Translations under genes and position numbers: made by a program
Shown here: positions 59,913 through 64,000 of the stretch, piece after piece
Position numbering within the stretch: position 1 is the stretch's first letter
Layout of the letters: each line of letters opens with the position of its first letter
NCBI GenBank assembly: GCA_040218875.1
Contig: JAVJQP010000072.1
Direction: 5' to 3' (one strand)
Length of the DNA stretch: 64,000 bases
Source of the DNA: Coleofasciculus sp937127375
GTDB lineage: Bacteria > Cyanobacteriota > Cyanobacteriia > Cyanobacteriales > Coleofasciculaceae
The notes under the pieces: model-generated
Told to the model about the DNA's origin: nothing
The model's database searches: none
What the model saw: only the letters and a program-made list of their open reading frames with translations

Positions 59913-61618
59913 AGCTGCCTTGATTTCCGCCTACGCAATAGTACAACACCTGAACCAAAGGACAATAAACTGAATACAGAAACGGGTTCAGGCACGTTCT
60001 GACTGTCTTCCTCTATGAGTGCGTGCATATCGAAACTCGCCGTATCTGTGTCAAAGTCAAGTTTAATTGGAAACGCTGTGGGATTGGTGGGATCAACATC
60101 AAGTCCGGTAATCGTAAACTCAGAAACACCACCACCCAAAAGCGAGACAAAATCGATACTGTCTCCGGGTAGAAATTCACCCATATTTGTATCTCCTACA
60201 GATACGGTGAAGGGATTTTCAAAGCCAACTGGGAAATTCAGAATTGAGGTAAATAAAGAATCTCCCGTCATTTCATAGCGGAAGCCATAAGCGGAAGGTG
60301 GGTCGTACCATTTCCCACCAATAACGTCAATAAATCGGAACACTCCATCCAGGGTACTATCAGGAAGCAAGGGATTAAATTGAGAATCGGCAATATTATT
60401 GGCGCGGTAAATTCCCTCGGTGCCATCTTCAAGTTTTGCCCAAAAAGCAATTTCATTGTCATCACTCAGGCTTTGCCGATCCATAGCTAAATCAACTACA
60501 GTAGAACCGAATAAGGTATCGCCAATGCCAATAACTTTATCCTCAACGGCATTACTGCCCACAAAAATGCCTTTATCCTGGTTGCTAAAGGGGCTAGACC
60601 CTTCAACGACCTGATTCGCCATAAACGCAACCAGTCCTTTATTATTGATAGAGCTGGTGCCAACATTATAGAATGTATCTGGTGTTTCTGACTGCTCATA
60701 ATTATTCCCGGCAATCAGTTCACCATTAATGCCATCCGCCTTAAAAATGACTTGACCTGCACCATTATTATGAGCAAACGCTGAGACTTCTCCTTGGTCA
60801 TTTATATTGGCTTCCCGATATGAACCATTCCAAAAGTTAGTTTGATCAGCAACAATCAGATAATTGCCATTCTCATCCCCTGTAAACACACCGTAGTGAC
60901 TGACAAAGCTGACCATTCCCTGATTATTAATGTCAGGTGCATGAGGATCAAGGTTTACACTGGACAGAGGACATTGTTGCTCGGATGAGCCAGCACCTGT
61001 ACAGTTGGTAATTTGGATCGTTTTATTGCCGTCGCTGGTAAAGATTTCTTGCGCCCCACTATCAAGATTGCCCAAAAAAGCGACAGTGCCATTATCGTTA
61101 ATGGCAAGTCCAGGGGCAAAGCTACTATAAGTTCCACTCGTATGGGCAATTTGTTGAGTGGGACTAACACCGTTACTGGTGAAAATACCTTGACCTCCAG
61201 CATCTACATCGGCAAAAAAGGCAACAGTGCCATCATTATTGAGGGCTAGTCCTTGACCGAAATTGCTAAATATAGAGTAGGATTTGTTGTCAACAATAAT
61301 TTTTGCTCCTCCTACACCAGTACCAATATAGATTCCTTGGTCTCCTGACGTGAGTTCGGCAAAAAAGACGACTTGACCATTATTGTTAATTGCCAGTCCT
61401 TTGCCGTTTTGATAGTCGGCATCATTAGATAATTTATAGCCGCTATTCCCACCTGCGGTACCGAGTCCTGATCCGAGGCTGTTAAAGGAACTGAATGAAC
61501 TGCTAGTTTCTGCGATCGGGCTAAAGTTGAAGCTAAAGGCTAATACTTTACTACTACTGAGTAGACTGAGAGATAGTCCGACTACGGTAAGGGAAAGAAT
61601 TGGCTTGAATTTCAGCAT
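59909..61618 (-). CDS. PEP-CTERM protein with beta-propeller-like repeats (DUF7453-type)
   Basis: 569 residues: signal peptide to about residue 27 (LLSSSKVLA), then about eight repeats of a strand unit such as LAINNNGQVVFFAELTSGDQ, ALNNDGTVAFFADVDAGGQG and LAINDNGTVAFLGNLDSGAQ, the pattern of choice-of-anchor/DUF7453-like secreted proteins. The C-terminus is NVPEPVSVFSLLSFGSGVVL then LRRRKSRQL, a proper PEP-CTERM signal. The family A element overlaps the last codon and stop. It is predicted to be processed by the cyanoexosortase and exposed outside. Molecular function unknown. Confidence 0.87.
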   Translation of the reverse strand: MLKFKPILSLTVVGLSLSLLSSSKVLAFSFNFSPIAETSSSFSSFNSLGSGLGTAGGNSGYKLSNDADYQNGKGLAINNNGQVVFFAELTSGDQGIYIGTGVGGAKIIVDNKSYSIFSNFGQGLALNNDGTVAFFADVDAGGQGIFTSNGVSPTQQIAHTSGTYSSFAPGLAINDNGTVAFLGNLDSGAQEIFTSDGNKTIQITNCTGAGSSEQQCPLSSVNLDPHAPDINNQGMVSFVSHYGVFTGDENGNYLIVADQTNFWNGSYREANINDQGEVSAFAHNNGAGQVIFKADGINGELIAGNNYEQSETPDTFYNVGTSSINNKGLVAFMANQVVEGSSPFSNQDKGIFVGSNAVEDKVIGIGDTLFGSTVVDLAMDRQSLSDDNEIAFWAKLEDGTEGIYRANNIADSQFNPLLPDSTLDGVFRFIDVIGGKWYDPPSAYGFRYEMTGDSLFTSILNFPVGFENPFTVSVGDTNMGEFLPGDSIDFVSLLGGGVSEFTITGLDVDPTNPTAFPIKLDFDTDTASFDMHALIEEDSQNVPEPVSVFSLLSFGSGVVLLRRRKSRQL

Positions 61619-62049
61619 AATTGTACTCCTGAAAATTCTGAGAGAGTTGAGATATAGCGCTACGCGCTAGGCAATGGGCAATAGTGAAGAAAAACACTGA
61701 CTCATCAAGGGATTCTTTGCTTGTAACTCTATTAAATCGGTTTATTTTGAATTTGAACCCACAGCTAGCTATCAGATAGAATTGTGAGGTTTTTGGGGGA
61801 AAGTATCAAAAGGTATCAAAAGCTATCAGAAGGTATCAATATCAGCCATAAATCATGCGTTAATCGTTGTGCTGTCTTTGCTATAAACGCTTGCATCGCT
61901 GACTCAAGTCCCATTTATTTTAATCGTTGGATTATAAGTGATATCCTAGTGGAATAGAGTCAGGGTGAGTTACGCTACCTTTTGAGAATGCTGCGCGAAT
62001 GCTAACACATCCGACAATTTTGCTGACTATTGAATACCTTTAGCTGTTT
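61619..62049. other. Intergenic region with short direct repeats
   Basis: TATAGCGCTACGCGCTAGGC (about 61653-61673) is a small palindrome. GGTATCAAAAGGTATCAAAA then GCTATCAGAAGGTATCAA (about 61808-61845) is a run of ten-base direct repeats that could bind a regulator of the next gene. Confidence 0.5.
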
Positions 62050-63375
62050 ATGTCGTGGGATATTTTTTTACAACAAATTGCAGATTATCAGGGTATATTT
62101 GATGCCGATGAGAGACGGGTGTTTTGTTGGCGCTTTGCGGAACCGAATTTGGCAGAACTTGATGCCAAAATTGCTGCTGATTTGCATATCAGTGAAGTGA
62201 CGCTGCAACGACGAATGGGACGAATTTATGCGACATTTGCCCATTCTTGTCCGGCGCTGAATACGGAGAAAAAAGGGAAATTTAAGCGCTTGCGAGACTG
62301 GTTAAAGCGGGAGTATGTGCGATATCAACAGCATGGAGAACAACTGAGGAATCCAGAGACAGATTCCCGTGCGATTCTCTGTCAAGATCGTTATATTGAA
62401 CCGGGGATTCTGTCTACCTGTTACCAGGAAATCCTGAAGCCGGGATGTTTACTGCGGATTAAAGCGCCGTGGAAGATGGGGAAAACGGAGTTGATGTCAC
62501 GGGTGTTGAATTATGCGGCGGATCAGGGTTATCGCGCCGTGAGTTTGAATCTGCGGGATGCAACGGCGACGGATTTTCAAGATTTGAATCGATTTCTGCA
62601 ATGGTTCTGTACCAGTGTGACGCTGAGTCTGAATCAAGAATCATTATCAGACAATCCAGTTGCTGAACATTGGCAGAAGAGTATTGGCAATAGCAAGAAT
62701 AAGTGTAAGACGTATTTTGAAAAGCATCTGTTACCCGGAGATAGTTCCCTGGTTTTGGGGTTAGATGAAGTGGATCGAATTTTTCCGTATCCGGAAGTTG
62801 CGGGGGAGTTTTTAGGGATGCTGCGAACGCGACATGAGGATGCAAAAACGCGCCCCATTTGGGGGAAATTGCACCAGGTTTTGGTGTATACGGAAGATTA
62901 TCGCGAACTGGATATTAATCAGTCGCCGTTTAATACGGGACTTCCGATCGCGTTACCGGAATTGAGTCGGGAACAGGTGCAAGAGTTGGCGCAAGATTAT
63001 GGATTGGATTGGCAAATTGATCAGGTGAATCGGTTAATGGCGATGGTGGGGGGACAGCCTTATTTGGTGCAAGAGGCGATGAAGAAAATTGGACAAAAGT
63101 TGGTGACATTGGAGGAGGTTTTGGCAACGGCGGCGACTCCTAGGGGAATTTATCGGGATTATTTGCTGATGTATGGACAAAAGTTACATCAATCGCCGGA
63201 GTTGGTGGCGGCGTTTAATCAGGTTGTTGGGGTTAATTATCCGGTGAGGTTGAATCTGGAGGTGGCGGATGTTTTGGAGAATTTGGGGTTGGTTCGGTGG
63301 GAAGGGGATGGTGTTAGTCCTCGTTATGAGTTGTTTCGTCGGTATTTTGAGAGTCGGATTGAATCGGGGGGTTAG
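62050..63375 (+). CDS. vMAP-like N-terminal domain plus AAA-like (AAA_35) ATPase, conflict-system protein
   Basis: 441 residues. The N-terminal 95 residues match the helix-turn-helix-like domain seen at the start of vWA-MoxR-associated and effector-type proteins (DERRVFCWRFAEPNLAELDA, KIAADLHISEVTLQRRMGRI). The rest is an AAA-like domain: CYQEILKPGCLLRIKAPWKM with Walker A PWKMGKTE (140-147), Walker B LVLGLDEVDRIF (about 233-244) and the C-terminal winged helix (VVGVNYPVRLNLEVADVLEN). Such proteins are predicted to sense invaders or stress in cyanobacterial conflict systems. No effector domain (caspase, TIR, WD40) is attached or adjacent. A broken relative starts at 63656. Confidence 0.87.
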   Translation: MSWDIFLQQIADYQGIFDADERRVFCWRFAEPNLAELDAKIAADLHISEVTLQRRMGRIYATFAHSCPALNTEKKGKFKRLRDWLKREYVRYQQHGEQLRNPETDSRAILCQDRYIEPGILSTCYQEILKPGCLLRIKAPWKMGKTELMSRVLNYAADQGYRAVSLNLRDATATDFQDLNRFLQWFCTSVTLSLNQESLSDNPVAEHWQKSIGNSKNKCKTYFEKHLLPGDSSLVLGLDEVDRIFPYPEVAGEFLGMLRTRHEDAKTRPIWGKLHQVLVYTEDYRELDINQSPFNTGLPIALPELSREQVQELAQDYGLDWQIDQVNRLMAMVGGQPYLVQEAMKKIGQKLVTLEEVLATAATPRGIYRDYLLMYGQKLHQSPELVAAFNQVVGVNYPVRLNLEVADVLENLGLVRWEGDGVSPRYELFRRYFESRIESGG

Positions 63376-63420
63376 GGATTGTTTTATTTGAGTTGGTGAG
63401 GATGGAGGTTATGTTTTTTT

Positions 63421-63461
63421 AACGCAGAGGAACGCAGAGGTTTACGCAGAGGAACGCAGAG
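63421..63461. repeat. AACGCAGAGG tandem repeat
   Basis: AACGCAGAGG twice, TTTACGCAGAGG, then AACGCAGAGGG; the inverse (CTCTGCGTT) runs at about 37535-37580. Confidence 0.75.
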
Positions 63462-63655
63462 GGATTGAGTGGATAGGGGGAACAAGTTTTAGGGGGTTGG
63501 AGATGGAGTTGGGTTTGATGTTTAGGATTAGATGACGAATGACGAATAATGAAAAATGATAGACAACCAATTGAGTCGGTGTAATCAGTGCAACTAACCT
63601 CTCACCTCCCTACCCCAATCTCTCTAATAAATCCGTGAAATCAGTGTTTTGAAAA

Positions 63656-63775
63656 ATGACTAATGACGACTATCAAGTAGGCGGCGCTTTACCCCTAGAG
63701 GCGACAAATTATGTGGTTCGGGCGGCGGATCAAGAACTTTATCAGGGATTGAGGGGGATGCGGCTGAAGGGGTGA
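63656..63775 (+). pseudogene. N-terminal fragment of a second AAA-like conflict protein
   Basis: A 39-codon frame, NDDYQVGGALPLEATNYVVR then AADQELYQGL, matches the typical opening of AAA_35-type/effector proteins (QVGGSLP ... YVVRxADxELYQGL). It then diverges into RGMRLKG and stops at 63773-63775. No continuation is found in other frames over the next 200 bases. It is probably the leftover of a truncated sister of the 62050 gene. Confidence 0.6.
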
Positions 63776-63874
63776 CAAGCAGCTCAAAAGCTCGGCAGAA
63801 AAAGCATTTCACCCCTCTTCCCCTTAAAAAGATATCAGCTTATTGACAGGTTTATTGATAATGAAAAGGGGAAT

Positions 63875-63893
63875 GAGAATGATAATCACCTGC
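63875..63893. promoter_or_regulatory. Fur-box-like site
   Basis: GAGAATGATAATCACCTGC matches the 19-base Fur consensus GATAATGATAATCATTATC at 14 positions, with eleven in a row (AATGATAATCA). It suggests that an iron-regulated gene starts beyond the window. Confidence 0.5.
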
Positions 63894-63935
63894 TTGTCTG
63901 AGTATCTTGGTTGTCTTTTTCGGACTAAAAATTAA

Positions 63936-63956
63936 TTTGCGTATGTTTTACGCAAA
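63936..63956. promoter_or_regulatory. Inverted repeat, possible operator
   Basis: TTTGCGTA and TACGCAAA, exact inverses around a five-base centre, 60 bases after the Fur-like site. Confidence 0.4.
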
Positions 63957-64000
63957 TGCATTTGGGTTGAATCAAGGTGAATTTTCAAATTATCTGTAAG

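Larger units (their letters stand above)
63776..64000. other. Leader of a gene beyond the right edge
   Basis: No open gene reaches the edge. It contains a Fur-box-like site (63875-63893) and an inverted repeat TTTGCGTA-TGTTT-TACGCAAA (63936-63956), both suited to a regulated promoter. Confidence 0.45.

Overview
The window looks like a chromosome segment of a filamentous, mat-type cyanobacterium; Coleofasciculus/Microcoleus or a Leptolyngbya relative would fit, but this is inferred from gene content and no database was searched. The grounds are the dark-operative chlorophyll genes chlL and chlN, the end of chlP, a nitrite reductase with a fused plant-type ferredoxin, a DesA acyl-lipid desaturase, a cyanoexosortase with PEP-CTERM substrates, an HpsJ-like protein, and very many HIP1 octamers (GCGATCGC). 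No rRNA, tRNA or CRISPR array was seen.

Layout. 1-5.9 kb: chlP 3' end, an Rpn-type nuclease, chlL and chlN. 6-11 kb: an accessory island with a UPF0175/PIN toxin-antitoxin pair, a frameshifted small gene, and a tightly spaced three-gene module (DUF262 protein, DUF3696-type ATPase, unknown protein). This module is the best candidate for an undescribed, probably defensive, system. 11-23 kb: envelope genes, namely a TPR/coiled-coil protein with exact 168-bp repeats, a DUF4347/DUF4114 surface protein, cyanoexosortase A with a truncated partner, an HpsJ-like protein, a PEP-CTERM protein beside the leftover leader of a second one, and fused transposase/Uma2 debris. 23-31 kb: TldD protease, then transglutaminase, alpha-E and circularly permuted ATP-grasp genes, then a PhoD-like phosphatase. 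31-41 kb: Crp-type regulator, degenerate receiver, shikimate kinase, AI-2E transporter, radical SAM protein, BtuF-like protein and helicase. 40-43 kb: a molybdopterin oxidoreductase fused by deletion to fdhD, then an Hsp20 remnant. 45-50 kb: nitrate assimilation (nirA and a CnaT-like gene), both with NtcA boxes. 51-64 kb: hydrolase, methyltransferase, desA, Uma2, lipoprotein, sugar transferase, two more PEP-CTERM proteins and an AAA-like conflict-system protein.

Most spaces between genes carry short dispersed repeats. At least eight families can be defined by eye. Several have terminal inverted repeats, like MITEs; two are perfect palindromes or double hairpins whose stems differ between copies but still pair. 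The repeats also record gene damage: one palindrome supplies the stop codon of the truncated exosortase partner.

Themes that link the genes are chlorophyll synthesis (chlP, chlL, chlN), nitrogen control (NtcA, nirA, CnaT), exosortase sorting (one enzyme and three PEP-CTERM proteins), and conflict or defence modules at both ends of the window.
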